Below, piece after piece: positions 23,325-30,417 of a stretch of DNA of 44,842 nt. Positions within the stretch are counted from its first letter, which is position 1. Each line of letters opens with the position of its first letter. Origin of the DNA: a virus. The notes beneath the pieces were generated by a model. It searched no databases. It was not told where the DNA came from and saw nothing but the letters and a program-made list of their open reading frames with translations. The position numbers and the translations under genes were made by a program. The stretch is taken from positions 1 to 44,842 of IMG/VR virus record IMGVR_UViG_3300024259_000062, one strand, 5' to 3'.

Positions 23325-23555
23325 ATGCTGGTATTCTTGAACGGGAAGGACCTCAAAAGGGCATACGACAGGGGTGTTCTTCCGATCACGCCAGAGGAAC
23401 TCTCGGAGCAGGACGAGTGCGCCCTGTCTACCGGAGCGAAGATCAAGAGGGTCAATGCGATCGTGGATAACTACTCGGCGCAGGTGTGGACCCTTATGGG
23501 ATACGCAGATCACAACTGGGACCTCTACCGGACGGTTGAGCTCCTGAAGGAGTAG
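23325..23555 (+). CDS. Hypothetical protein
   Basis: 76 aa, ATG preceded by TAAGGAGGTAGGCG. Begins LVFLNGKDLKRAYDRGVLPITPEELSE; helical. No family recognised. Confidence 0.6.
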   Translation: MLVFLNGKDLKRAYDRGVLPITPEELSEQDECALSTGAKIKRVNAIVDNYSAQVWTLMGYADHNWDLYRTVELLKE

Positions 23556-23559
23556 AGAG

Positions 23560-23787
23560 ATGAAGATCGAGACAAATATCATCGTCCCGAAAGAGATAGT
23601 GAACGCCCTGCTTTGCCTTCACGGCGAGGCAGCTGATACTACAGAAGTAGAGGCATCGCTGACTATAGACGGCGACGATCTGATACTGGAGATGGACGGC
23701 TACGGCGGGTATGAGATGATATTAAAGATTGGCCTACAGTCAGGAGCAAAGGATCGTCTTGCGCTCTTGATAGAATGCGGATGTTAG
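23560..23787 (+). CDS. Hypothetical protein
   Basis: 75 aa, AAGGAG 10 nt upstream. Acidic alpha/beta pattern (VEASLTIDGDDLILEMDG) ending in ECGC. No family recognised. Confidence 0.6.
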   Translation: MKIETNIIVPKEIVNALLCLHGEAADTTEVEASLTIDGDDLILEMDGYGGYEMILKIGLQSGAKDRLALLIECGC

Positions 23788-23801
23788 CCTGAGGAGGTGG
23801 T

Positions 23802-24182
23802 ATGATAGTCGGTTTTACTGGGACTCGTCGAGGGATGACGACCAAGCAAAGGAGAAACTTGCGGGCGTTGCTAGAGCAAGCGACCGAGTTTCACCACGGT
23901 GATTGCGTAGGTGCGGATGAAGAAGCTTGCGTTATTGCAAGAGAGATGGGAATACGGACAGTTAGCCATCCTCCTTTGAATGAGAAAGGTCGGGCGTTTA
24001 CAGTAAACGATGTAGTAATGCCTTCAAGGGGGTATTTGGATCGGGATCACGATATTGTGGATGCGTCAGATCGAATGATAGCTGCTCCGCTTCAAGCTAA
24101 CGAGGTCCTGAGAAGTGGAACGTAGGCCACGGTTCGGTATGCGAGGAAGATGGGGAAAAGGATTGCGATGCTTAGTCGGTAA
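23802..24182 (+). pseudogene. SLOG/Rossmann-like nucleotide-binding gene with in-frame amber codon
   Basis: GFTGTRRGMTTKQ, HHGDCVGADEEA, SHPP and DRMIAAP form the Rossmann-like pattern of small phage SLOG-type (YspA/DprA-related) proteins thought to bind nucleotides. The frame stops at TAG 24,123-24,125, right after LRSGT, but continues in frame for 18 codons as ATVRYARKMGKRIAML. Relatives typically read LRSGTWATVRYARK at this point, so TAG stands exactly where Trp (TGG) is expected. This is a single-base nonsense change, a read-through site or a sequencing error. Other genes here end normally at TAG, so TAG is not reassigned genome-wide. Confidence 0.7.
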
Positions 24183-24206
24183 ACCAGTCAGAAGAAAGGA
24201 ATGCGG

Positions 24207-24398
24207 ATGATGCGCGTGACGCTCAGACAGGCAAGTAGAATTGCGGACATGATTGAAGAAGGTAAGGTTGTAACGCTGTGGGAGCCGACCAAGATGGATG
24301 CTTTGCCTGAGGGGTTTATTGCGGGGACGTATCAGGCGCGTTGCGGGGAGAAGGTGATTAGCTTTGGGATGGATCAGCACGGAGTCATGAACACTTAA
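24207..24398 (+). CDS. Hypothetical protein
   Basis: 63 aa from ATG 24207 (GAAAGGA about 6 nt upstream; ATG 24201 lies too close). Basic helix at the start (LRQASRIADMIEEGK), then a small beta-like region. No family recognised. Confidence 0.5.
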   Translation: MMRVTLRQASRIADMIEEGKVVTLWEPTKMDALPEGFIAGTYQARCGEKVISFGMDQHGVMNT

Positions 24399-24435
24399 TC
24401 AGTCAATTGCTACTAACCACAACTGGGAGGTGATG

Positions 24436-24633
24436 ATGCCTTACAATATCAAAACCGATCCGCGCAGAGCAGTCCATAAGCGCAGTGTCCGCTTCTATAA
24501 CAATGCTGGGATAAACTTCCCTGAATGTCGTAGCGGCGATTGTATGCTCAATATGGATTGCTCTAGCTGGAACATCACGACGGTTGATAGCGAGGTGACT
24601 TGTAAGAATTGTCTCCGTGAAATGGCTCGTTAG
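24436..24633 (+). CDS. Zinc-binding small protein
   Basis: 65 aa, ATG 24436, 5 nt after GGGAGG. Cys pattern CRSGDC...MDCSSW...CKNC fits a zinc ribbon. Last gene before promoter copy 5. Confidence 0.55.
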   Translation: MPYNIKTDPRRAVHKRSVRFYNNAGINFPECRSGDCMLNMDCSSWNITTVDSEVTCKNCLREMAR

Positions 24634-24648
24634 CATCACGCTTTTTAC

Positions 24649-24677
24649 TAGCTTCACCAGTGAATTCTTCTTACCTT
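24649..24677 (+). promoter_or_regulatory. Repeated phage promoter, copy 5 (TAGCTT variant)
   Basis: TAGCTT 24649-24654 (ACTAGCTTCACCA context as in copy 4), 17 nt, TACCTT 24672-24677. A GGGGAGAGGCCCC hairpin lies in the leader. Serves the operon from 24,725. Confidence 0.65.
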
Positions 24678-24724
24678 TAGATACGGGGAGAGGCCCCGCA
24701 AATCCGAAGGAAGGGAGGAACGTG

Positions 24725-24937
24725 ATGGACCCGAGGGCGACCGCAAAGAAGTTGAGCGATAAGGGTTGGACGGCGAAGGCGGAGGCGTGCGAAATTGAAC
24801 GTCTTGTCTATACCGGACCCGATCTGGATGGATGCGAGAATGACTTCCTCGCAGAAAAGATTGTACCGATGGCCGTTTGGCTCGAACTCGTTAAGTTGGA
24901 CGTCGAGATTATGTCCGCGGACCTTTTGCCCTGGTAG
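24725..24937 (+). CDS. Hypothetical protein
   Basis: 70 aa, ATG after AAGGGAGGAACGTG. Contains LSDKGWTAKAEA, similar to the DEGWEPGD segment in the next two proteins, so the three may be related. No family recognised. Confidence 0.6.
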   Translation: MDPRATAKKLSDKGWTAKAEACEIERLVYTGPDLDGCENDFLAEKIVPMAVWLELVKLDVEIMSADLLPW

Positions 24938-24950
24938 GAGGGGAAGAGAA

Positions 24951-25196
24951 ATGAAGGAACTAGCTGAGTGGTTGACCGACGAAGGATGGGAGCCGGGGGA
25001 TTACGTGAAGCCTCCGAACGCGTTCACAATAGTGTGGCTTCCTGAAGATTTGAACGATCCTCGGTATGGTAAGGAAGTTCCGGTGTCGTTGGAGTTTTAT
25101 AACGCGATGGACGAGGCATACAAAGAGAAGATGGAAGAGGCGATGAGATATTTCGATGCTGATCCTAACGGGTTTCCAGAAAGGCATATGGTATGA
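24951..25196 (+). CDS. Hypothetical protein, DEGWEPGD family member 1
   Basis: 81 aa from ATG 24951 (GGAGGGGAAGAG upstream). WLTDEGWEPGDYV near the start and VPVSLEFYNAMDEAYKEKM later have close counterparts in the next gene, so the two are tandem duplicates. ATGA overlap with that gene. Confidence 0.62.
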   Translation: MKELAEWLTDEGWEPGDYVKPPNAFTIVWLPEDLNDPRYGKEVPVSLEFYNAMDEAYKEKMEEAMRYFDADPNGFPERHMV

Positions 25197-25396
25197 GGAG
25201 ATTGTTCAGATGGATGTTCGACGAAGGATGGGAGCCGGGGGATATGGTTGGCGATAAGTATGAGCCTTCTATCGTCCATAGTGATCCTGATAATGCCGAT
25301 GAGGATCTTGTCGTCCCGGTTCCGCGTGAATTCTATGACGCCTATGATAAGGCGTTTCTGGCGATGTTAGACGAAACTGACTGGAGTAAAAAATGA
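25193..25396 (+). CDS. Hypothetical protein, DEGWEPGD family member 2
   Basis: 67 aa. WMFDEGWEPGDMV and VPVPREFYDAYDKAFLAML match the previous protein in the same order. ATGA overlaps at both ends. Function unknown. Confidence 0.62.
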   Translation: MRRLFRWMFDEGWEPGDMVGDKYEPSIVHSDPDNADEDLVVPVPREFYDAYDKAFLAMLDETDWSKK

Positions 25397-25620
25397 AGAA
25401 GGTCAAGCTGTACTTCGACGGGGTTGAGACGGACCCGACGCCCCCGGTTTGCCTCGGAGGGATGAGCCTAGATGGTTATCATCGTGATGAGAAGGGGTTC
25501 TACGGTGACTATGTCGCTAACGCGATATTCAACGCGCCTGACGGAATGAATCCGGATGAATTGATCGGGAAGACTTCCCGTGAGATCAAGGCGATGGATG
25601 GGATGACTTACCTCTACTGA
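25393..25620 (+). CDS. Hypothetical protein
   Basis: 75 aa, ATGA-coupled. KLYFDGVETDPTPPVCLGG at the start and a short helical end. No family recognised. Confidence 0.58.
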   Translation: MKKVKLYFDGVETDPTPPVCLGGMSLDGYHRDEKGFYGDYVANAIFNAPDGMNPDELIGKTSREIKAMDGMTYLY

Positions 25621-25632
25621 AAGGAAACGACG

Positions 25633-25974
25633 ATGAAGACCTTCGTTGAGAACTCGGAAGCTCTGAGTGCCCTGTCGGTGTATCTCTGGAGGGTGGCGAA
25701 AGGAGTCAGCACAAAGGGTGATGTAGAACTCAGAGTGAGAGTGAACGATGTAACTGAGGCCTGGTCTGTTGATTTCTTGGACGAGAAGGGCGAGGTGATT
25801 GCGAAGATCAATCACGGGACGCTCTACTCGTATGGTATGGAAGAGGACGTTCCTGTGGCGCTTGCTCGCGCTATGTCGGATGATCCGTTGGAATGCTACG
25901 ACGATCATGAGGGCTATATAGTCAGTGATCTTTACACTAGAGTTGATCTACTACAGGATGATTTGACCGACTGA
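25633..25974 (+). CDS. Hypothetical protein
   Basis: 113 aa, GAAAGGA upstream. Acidic alpha/beta protein (VELRVRVNDVTEAWSVDFLDE). Last gene of this operon. No family recognised. Confidence 0.6.
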   Translation: MKTFVENSEALSALSVYLWRVAKGVSTKGDVELRVRVNDVTEAWSVDFLDEKGEVIAKINHGTLYSYGMEEDVPVALARAMSDDPLECYDDHEGYIVSDLYTRVDLLQDDLTD

Positions 25975-25990
25975 TGTCCTTATTAATCAC

Positions 25991-26019
25991 TAGGAAACTC
26001 AGTGAAAAAGCCTTACCTT
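25991..26019 (+). promoter_or_regulatory. Repeated phage promoter, copy 6 (TAGGAA variant)
   Basis: TAGGAA 25991-25996 (ACTAGGAAACTCAGTG context), 17 nt, TACCTT 26014-26019, then TAGTTAGGAGG. Context shared with copy 8. Confidence 0.65.
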
Positions 26020-26065
26020 TAGTTAGGAGGAAGAGCCTCCCAACCGAAGCGAAAGGAGAAACGTG

Positions 26066-26515
26066 ATGAGCTGGACGCCGATCGTAGATCACGAGAGGGA
26101 CGTTCCTTTGATGAATACTCGCGCTGACTTCCTCGGAGGGGGCCAGTCAGGATGGGATGAAACGAACCGTGAATATTGGGGGAAGAACATCGTAGATGAG
26201 GGAGAAGACTTCTGCGTAACGGTCGAGGCTACTTGCCGAGAGTTGATTCCTACGAAGGTCGATCTGTTTGGGGATCAGTTCTCTCTGACCTACGAACTCC
26301 GGTTCAACCGATACGTGGCTGTTAAGATCGGAGTCGGGTATGAGGTGACGAAATACGAGGATGAGTGGGGTCTGATGATCCTCGGAGTTACGACGGCGAT
26401 GGGATTTGACTACGGGAGTAAGGGTCACTCAATCGAGTTTGCGAACGCCGGACAGAACGAAATGTTCGAGGTAATGTGGAGTCGGGATACTGACCCGTTG
26501 AAAGAGGAGGGATGA
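26066..26515 (+). CDS. Hypothetical protein
   Basis: 149 aa, AAAGGAG about 8 nt before ATG 26066. Beta-rich with many aromatic residues (SLTYELRFNRYVAVKIG, EWGLMILGVTTAMGF). ATGA coupling to the next gene. No family recognised. Confidence 0.6.
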   Translation: MSWTPIVDHERDVPLMNTRADFLGGGQSGWDETNREYWGKNIVDEGEDFCVTVEATCRELIPTKVDLFGDQFSLTYELRFNRYVAVKIGVGYEVTKYEDEWGLMILGVTTAMGFDYGSKGHSIEFANAGQNEMFEVMWSRDTDPLKEEG

Positions 26516-26862
26516 TGGATGCCGTATTGAGAGCGAAGCTAGAGCGGATCGCAGTCAGTCTGGTCCTTAAGAGGCTCAAGGACTTTGGCTGGGAGATAAT
26601 CAAGGTAGATGATGGCGGGGATGAGATGGAGAACGTCAATACGATTGATAACGCGATGGATGTTATCTTCTCGGTATGCGACTCGTGGGTGATGGTCGGG
26701 AAGAACGGAAAGGCCAGCTCAGTTCGTTTTGTCTTAGGGAATGATCCGGACGAGGTGGTGGCTGACTACGGAATCAATCTTGAGACGGAGTTGGGTGGGT
26801 ATATCGGAGAGCGGCTTGAGGAGGCAATCCAAGCTAAGCTCTGCGAGATGGCCGGTATCTAA
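26512..26862 (+). CDS. Hypothetical protein
   Basis: 116 aa; start pair ATGATG after AGAGGAGGG. Helical ends around a beta-like middle (DSWVMVGKNGKASSVRFVLG). No family recognised. Confidence 0.6.
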   Translation: MMDAVLRAKLERIAVSLVLKRLKDFGWEIIKVDDGGDEMENVNTIDNAMDVIFSVCDSWVMVGKNGKASSVRFVLGNDPDEVVADYGINLETELGGYIGERLEEAIQAKLCEMAGI

Positions 26863-26874
26863 CAGGAGGGATGT

Positions 26875-27084
26875 ATGGCGGATTCGGTGGAAGAAAAGGC
26901 ATTAAACTTGCTCGCGGATGCTGATAAGAGTATCGTCGGGCATGATGAGCTGTCGGAGGCCAATGCTAGGATAAGGATGGCTGACGTTTACGCTCGGTTG
27001 GCGGTAGCGAAGGCAATCAATCAACTTTCTACGGAGGTAGGATCTGGATTAACGCATATGGTAAATGAGATGTGGAAGAGGTAG
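26875..27084 (+). CDS. Hypothetical helical protein
   Basis: 69 aa, ATG after CAGGAGGG. Wholly helical (SEANARIRMADVYARLAVAKAINQL). No family recognised. Confidence 0.58.
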   Translation: MADSVEEKALNLLADADKSIVGHDELSEANARIRMADVYARLAVAKAINQLSTEVGSGLTHMVNEMWKR

Positions 27085-27129
27085 CAATCAGTCAAAGGTA
27101 ACTAATGCGGATTGTTGTTGGAGGTGAGA

Positions 27130-27489
27130 ATGATCGGAGCGAGGGTTGATGCGAAAGTAGTCAAGACCGGAGTGATCTCGATGGATGAAGAAGGACTCAT
27201 CTCTCTTGATCTAGTAATCACCGCGGCCTGTATTGCCTTAGGCATTGGAGGCCCCAAGGCAATCCTTAACCAAGGTCAAAGGGACCGATTGATGGGGGAA
27301 CTCGGAAAGGAGATCCAAATAGGGAGTGGGACTGTTCACGAGAGATTCGTGAGGGGAGTGGATGAGGTAAGAGGTATGATGGATGATCTTATCCCGCTCT
27401 ATGAGGAGGGCGATGGCTTGCCTGAGGAAGTCAACGACCTCGCCAGTAACTTCGTGAACGCTAGTCTCGTCCGCAAGGAGAGGAAGTGA
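27130..27489 (+). CDS. Hypothetical protein
   Basis: 119 aa from ATG 27130, 5 nt after GGAGG; earlier TTG starts lie in the ribosome binding region. Two weakly hydrophobic stretches (LDLVITAACIALGIGG). TGATG overlap with the next gene. No family recognised. Confidence 0.58.
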   Translation: MIGARVDAKVVKTGVISMDEEGLISLDLVITAACIALGIGGPKAILNQGQRDRLMGELGKEIQIGSGTVHERFVRGVDEVRGMMDDLIPLYEEGDGLPEEVNDLASNFVNASLVRKERK

Positions 27490-27632
27490 TGCCTAAGGTC
27501 CACTTGAAGGTTGCTGATACCGTCAATTCGTATTGCGGACTATGGGAAGGTCACCTTGATCCCTATCCTTTGCTCACTGATACCCTGAAGGACTGGGTGG
27601 CCGTAGAGCCAGAGGATAGATGCGCTCTCTAA
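27489..27632 (+). CDS. Very small hypothetical protein
   Basis: 47 aa, start overlapping the previous stop (TGATG), AGGAAG upstream. Acidic, with SYCGLWEGHLDPYP and a C-terminal EPEDRCAL. A further 21-codon frame overlaps its stop (TAATG at 27,632). No family recognised. Confidence 0.5.
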   Translation: MPKVHLKVADTVNSYCGLWEGHLDPYPLLTDTLKDWVAVEPEDRCAL

Positions 27633-27693
27633 TGGTTGAGTGGAGAAGGACGGCTGGTCTGATAGCCAAGATTCTTCTACAGAATGGGAAGAT

Positions 27694-28128
27694 ATGACTG
27701 CCTCCGATAAGGAATGGATGCTCCGAGTATGGGCGCATAGCAGAGAAGGAGAGGTGAGGGTAAGCTCATTAGCAGAGGTAGCAATATACCCGAAGGGGAC
27801 TTTGATGCAACCTACTCTGGGTGGACTATGCGACATCTGCTCTGACGAGCGTGGCTGGAAAGAGGAATACGAGGGTGAAGAGATGAGGCTATGTAATGAG
27901 TGTCGGGATAGGTTAGGAATGGGAAAGAAAGGAGGGCGGAAGTCATACAAGATAGGTATGACTGATAGAGTAGGTAGATGTCTTAAGGAGTGGTTATGTA
28001 GAGGGTATAACGGGGAGACTGCTGCCTCCTTCTTTGGCTTCTTGGGATTGGTTATTGTTCCTATATCTGCGTTAGGAGTAGTAGGACTGATATATGGTAT
28101 GGCTTTGCTTAAGACCCTCGTTGAGTGA
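27694..28128 (+). CDS. Zinc-finger protein with C-terminal membrane anchor
   Basis: 144 aa from ATG 27694 (GGGAAG upstream; GTG 27640 is an alternative). A zinc pair CDIC...CNECRDRL resembles the protein at 3217 (CEIC...CDDCRQRL). The C-terminus is a hydrophobic helix of about 30 residues (ASFFGFLGLVIVPISALGVV). Probably anchored in the inner membrane with the zinc domain in the cytoplasm. Role unknown. Confidence 0.55.
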   Translation: MTASDKEWMLRVWAHSREGEVRVSSLAEVAIYPKGTLMQPTLGGLCDICSDERGWKEEYEGEEMRLCNECRDRLGMGKKGGRKSYKIGMTDRVGRCLKEWLCRGYNGETAASFFGFLGLVIVPISALGVVGLIYGMALLKTLVE

Positions 28129-28565
28129 CACCTCGTAGGAAACGCCCCGCTGTGTGCCTGATCGAATACCCCCGCAACGCAGACCCAATCTAGTTCCCCA
28201 TTGCCCCGCTGAGTGTGTAACCTACCGCTTGACAGCCACCCACACATCCACACACCGCTGGATGATTACCAGATTGCCGACTGAGCGTTGGTTGATACCA
28301 GTCAGTGCTGCTGCCTGTGGTTGATGTTGATGATGCCACAATCAGTCAACGGGACTGCTGCTGGTTGGTGTTGATGAGGCTGAAAAGGGCCACCAAACAC
28401 CACCAAACGCACTGAGACACAACACCTCTGACTGTGGTGTTTGGTGCGATTCCTAGCTCCCGTAGAATACACTTTCTGGGCTGATATCCCAGCATCCGCT
28501 GAGACAAGGTAAACCTGTGGATTTTGATGTGGAGAAAGAATCTTCGCCGCAAGCAAAAATAGTCC
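28129..28565 (+). other. TG/CA-rich non-coding spacer with long inverted repeat
   Basis: No gene seen in about 437 bp. Repeats of GCCCCGCTGWGTGTG, CAGTCA motifs and strings like TGCTGCTGCC and TTGATGTTGATGATG make it rich in TG/CA: about 25 in 93 nt around 28,292-28,385, roughly twice chance. A perfect 13-bp inverted repeat (CACCAAACACCAC 28,391-28,403 and GTGGTGTTTGGTG 28,434-28,446) could form a hairpin or protein-binding site. Confidence 0.6.
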
Positions 28566-28594
28566 TTTACTTTTCAGATGGAAAGCTTTACCTT
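28566..28594 (+). promoter_or_regulatory. Repeated phage promoter, copy 7
   Basis: TTTACT 28566-28571, 17 nt, TACCTT 28589-28594, then TAAGATAAGG. Drives acidic-family paralogue 3 at 28,657. Confidence 0.7.
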
Positions 28595-28656
28595 TAAGAT
28601 AAGGAAAGGGCGGGTCCACCGCCGAGGGTCAGAAACCCGATACAAGGAGTAAGAAA

Positions 28657-29013
28657 ATGGCAACCGAGACAAAGAAGCAGATCGTCCCGCAGATCGAAGA
28701 GAAGCTCGGAATGATGGCGCTCCCGTATCATAACGCCAGGTCGCCCTTCGCCCGCAGCGAGGGACGGAACGTCAGCTGGCAGGTTCTCCAGGACGCGGGG
28801 GCGAAGGGAATCACCTCCGCAGATTGGGCCGAGGAACTCGGCAAGCGGGGCATTCGGAACCCCGTCTCATACGTCCGGTTCGTCCAGAACGCGAAGCGGC
28901 GGGTAGTGGTGGAAAAGAAGGACAACGGAAATTGGGTGGCGGTCGCGCCCAAGAAGCCGAGGGCCAAGAAGGAAGTCAAGCCCGAGGAGGCCATCGAGCC
29001 CCAGGCAGAGTAG
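28657..29013 (+). CDS. Winged-helix-like protein, paralogue 3 (no acidic tract)
   Basis: 118 aa. It lacks the Asp/Glu tract but keeps the shared domain: SPFARSEGRNVSWQVLQDAG, ITSADWAEELGKRG, YVRFVQNAKRRVVVEKKDNGNWVAV, and the basic tail. Codon use is GC-rich like the other two. Own promoter (copy 7) and own intrinsic terminator. The repeated aromatic NxxW...LQDAG core suggests a small nucleic-acid-binding fold. Confidence 0.78.
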   Translation: MATETKKQIVPQIEEKLGMMALPYHNARSPFARSEGRNVSWQVLQDAGAKGITSADWAEELGKRGIRNPVSYVRFVQNAKRRVVVEKKDNGNWVAVAPKKPRAKKEVKPEEAIEPQAE

Positions 29014-29020
29014 GTAGCAG

Positions 29021-29052
29021 AATCCCCTGCCTCACGGCGGGGGATTTTTTTT
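29021..29052 (+). terminator. Intrinsic terminator after paralogue 3
   Basis: AATCCCCTGCC / GGCGGGGGATT stem (11 bp, one G-T) with a 4-nt loop and eight T. Strong. Confidence 0.9.
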
Positions 29053-29226
29053 GCCTGGTCCGGAATCAGTCAGAGGCGTGGTGGTGGCTGGTGTTTGATC
29101 CGTTCTCAGAAAGGTCGAAAACCAGTCAGAGGCGTGGTGGTGCGTGCTGTTTGATACTAGACCAACTAGAGCGTTGTTGGTGGTTGCTGTACTGGTTGAC
29201 ACAGCAGATAAAGCCAGAGAAAAGAC
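29053..29226 (+). repeat. TG-rich repeated spacer
   Basis: Two copies of AGTCAGAGGCGTGGTGGTG (29,066 and 29,121) followed by GCTGGTGTTTGAT-like and GCTGTTTGATACT-like tails. Same vocabulary (CAGTCAG, GTGGTG, TGTTTG) as the spacers at 28,300 and 29,815. No gene seen. Confidence 0.6.
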
Positions 29227-29255
29227 TAGGAAACTCAGTGTAAAAGCCTTACCTT
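29227..29255 (+). promoter_or_regulatory. Repeated phage promoter, copy 8 (TAGGAA variant)
   Basis: TAGGAA 29227-29232, 17 nt, TACCTT 29250-29255, then TAAGTAGAGAGGGA. Context GACTAGGAAACTCAGTG as in copy 6. Serves three tiny genes ending at 29,748. Confidence 0.65.
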
Positions 29256-29301
29256 TAAGTAGAGAGGGAAAGAACTCAAAACCCGAAGTAAGGAGGACGT
29301 G

Positions 29302-29469
29302 ATGGATAAGCCTAGCGGCCCTAAGATAATGTGGTTTGTATGGCGGAAGTTCGCGCCTAAGACGAACGAGAACGTTGTGCTGAAGTTCGTCGCCCGACCG
29401 GGGCGTTGGCCTTTGAGCGGTAACTACGACCGGAAGTATATTGTGAACGCGATCTCGACGGTGAGGTAG
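29302..29469 (+). CDS. Very small basic protein
   Basis: 55 aa, ATG 5 nt after AAGGAGG(ACG). Trp/Arg/Lys-rich (IMWFVWRKFAPKTNENVV, ARPGRWPLSGNYDRKY). First gene after promoter copy 8. No family recognised. Confidence 0.55.
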   Translation: MDKPSGPKIMWFVWRKFAPKTNENVVLKFVARPGRWPLSGNYDRKYIVNAISTVR

Positions 29470-29473
29470 TGTG

Positions 29474-29608
29474 ATGAGACGAGTCCTTAAGGATGTTGTG
29501 GACTACGACCCAGAAATTCGCCGGTGTGTACCGGTAAGCGATGTGGTCGCCTTGTGGAGAAGAATCCTAAGGTGGTGGGAACGAACCTTTGCGGGGAGGA
29601 CGATATGA
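29474..29608 (+). CDS. Very small hypothetical protein
   Basis: 44 aa, GAGGTAGTGTG upstream of ATG 29474, with ATGA coupling to the next gene. Val/Arg-rich (VSDVVALWRRILRWWERTF). No family recognised. Confidence 0.5.
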   Translation: MRRVLKDVVDYDPEIRRCVPVSDVVALWRRILRWWERTFAGRTI

Positions 29609-29748
29609 TGGACTTACTTAATATGAGTAGTCTTGACTGGGCTATCGTGTTCTTCTTCGTATGCTTTATTGTCGGGATGGTTATCGTAGTCATCGGAGAT
29701 CTGAGGGCAATGAGGATGACAGCTAAGCGTCACAACTGGCGCGGGTAG
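29605..29748 (+). CDS. Single-pass membrane micropeptide
   Basis: 47 aa from ATG 29605, 5 nt after GGGGAGG. One long hydrophobic helix (LDWAIVFFFVCFIVGMVIVV) and a basic C-terminus, so probably N-out/C-in. Last gene before the non-coding region that leads to the TG/CA-free island. Confidence 0.6.
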   Translation: MMDLLNMSSLDWAIVFFFVCFIVGMVIVVIGDLRAMRMTAKRHNWRG

Positions 29749-29771
29749 TCCTTATCTCAGTCAACTAATAG

Positions 29772-29799
29772 ACCTGGCCAACCAGTCACTTGGCCAGGT
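29772..29799 (+). other. Perfect hairpin
   Basis: ACCTGGCCAA / TTGGCCAGGT, 10-bp perfect stem with an 8-nt loop, 23 bp after the last small gene. No T run, so a transcript-end stabiliser or protein-binding site is as likely as a terminator. Confidence 0.6.
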
Positions 29800-29963
29800 A
29801 AGGTAATTTCAGTCAGAGCGCAGGTGATGCTGTTTGGTGACCCCTAATCTAATTGTTGGTGTTTGCTGCCTAGAGAGAATGCCTTGCCCTATATCGTATG
29901 TTTGTTTGTGTGGTTCCAGTCAGTCAATTGTCTTTAGGCGCAGCACCAACCTCGATCTCCCTA

Positions 29964-30417
29964 AAGAGAAAAGGATCTTTTTCTCTTAAAGCTATAACCC
30001 TAGCGTTAGAGAAAAATCTTCCGAGAAAGAATTTCTCTTACCTTAAGGTTATAGGGAAGGCGTTTCCCTATAAGGAAGGAAGTTCCTATCTTAAGGCGAA
30101 ACTAGACGAAACTAATATCGACGAAAACGTCGAATAAATTTCGACGAAAACGTCGAGAGCTAAGTCTCTATTTCGCTTAAGGTTAAAGCGATCCTAAACT
30201 CGATTCGACGAAAACGTCGCTAGACTTTCGACTATATCGTCGAATATCCTTAAGGTATATCGCTTCGTTATAACGCTATCGGTAGGGACTATAACGCTAC
30301 CGTTAAGGTAAAGTAAGTCCCTATTTCGCTTAAGGTTAGGAAGGAAAAGGTAGAGAAAAACGTCTTTTTTATCGTTTCGTTATAACGCTACCGATATACC
30401 TTAAGGCTATAACGAAA
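29964..30417 (+). repeat. Chain of hairpins inside the TG/CA-free island
   Basis: Successive inverted repeats: AAGAGAAAA/TTTTCTCTT (29,964-29,987); TTATAGGGAA/TTCCCTATAA (30,049-30,073); three copies of TCGACG-AAAA-CGTCG (30,118, 30,141, 30,205) and a variant TCGAC/GTCGA (30,228-30,243); TAGGGACT/AGTCCCTA (30,283-30,323); TTTCGTTATA/TATAACGAAA (30,375-30,417). CTTAAGGT-like and TATAACGCTACCG-like words recur between them. No open frame of interest. It looks like structured RNA or an array of protein-binding sites. Confidence 0.75.

Noticed and set aside
29898-30137. 79-codon ATG frame entering the TG/CA-free island
   Set aside because: No ribosome binding site, and it crosses the island edge with an abrupt change of composition; most of it is hairpin DNA.
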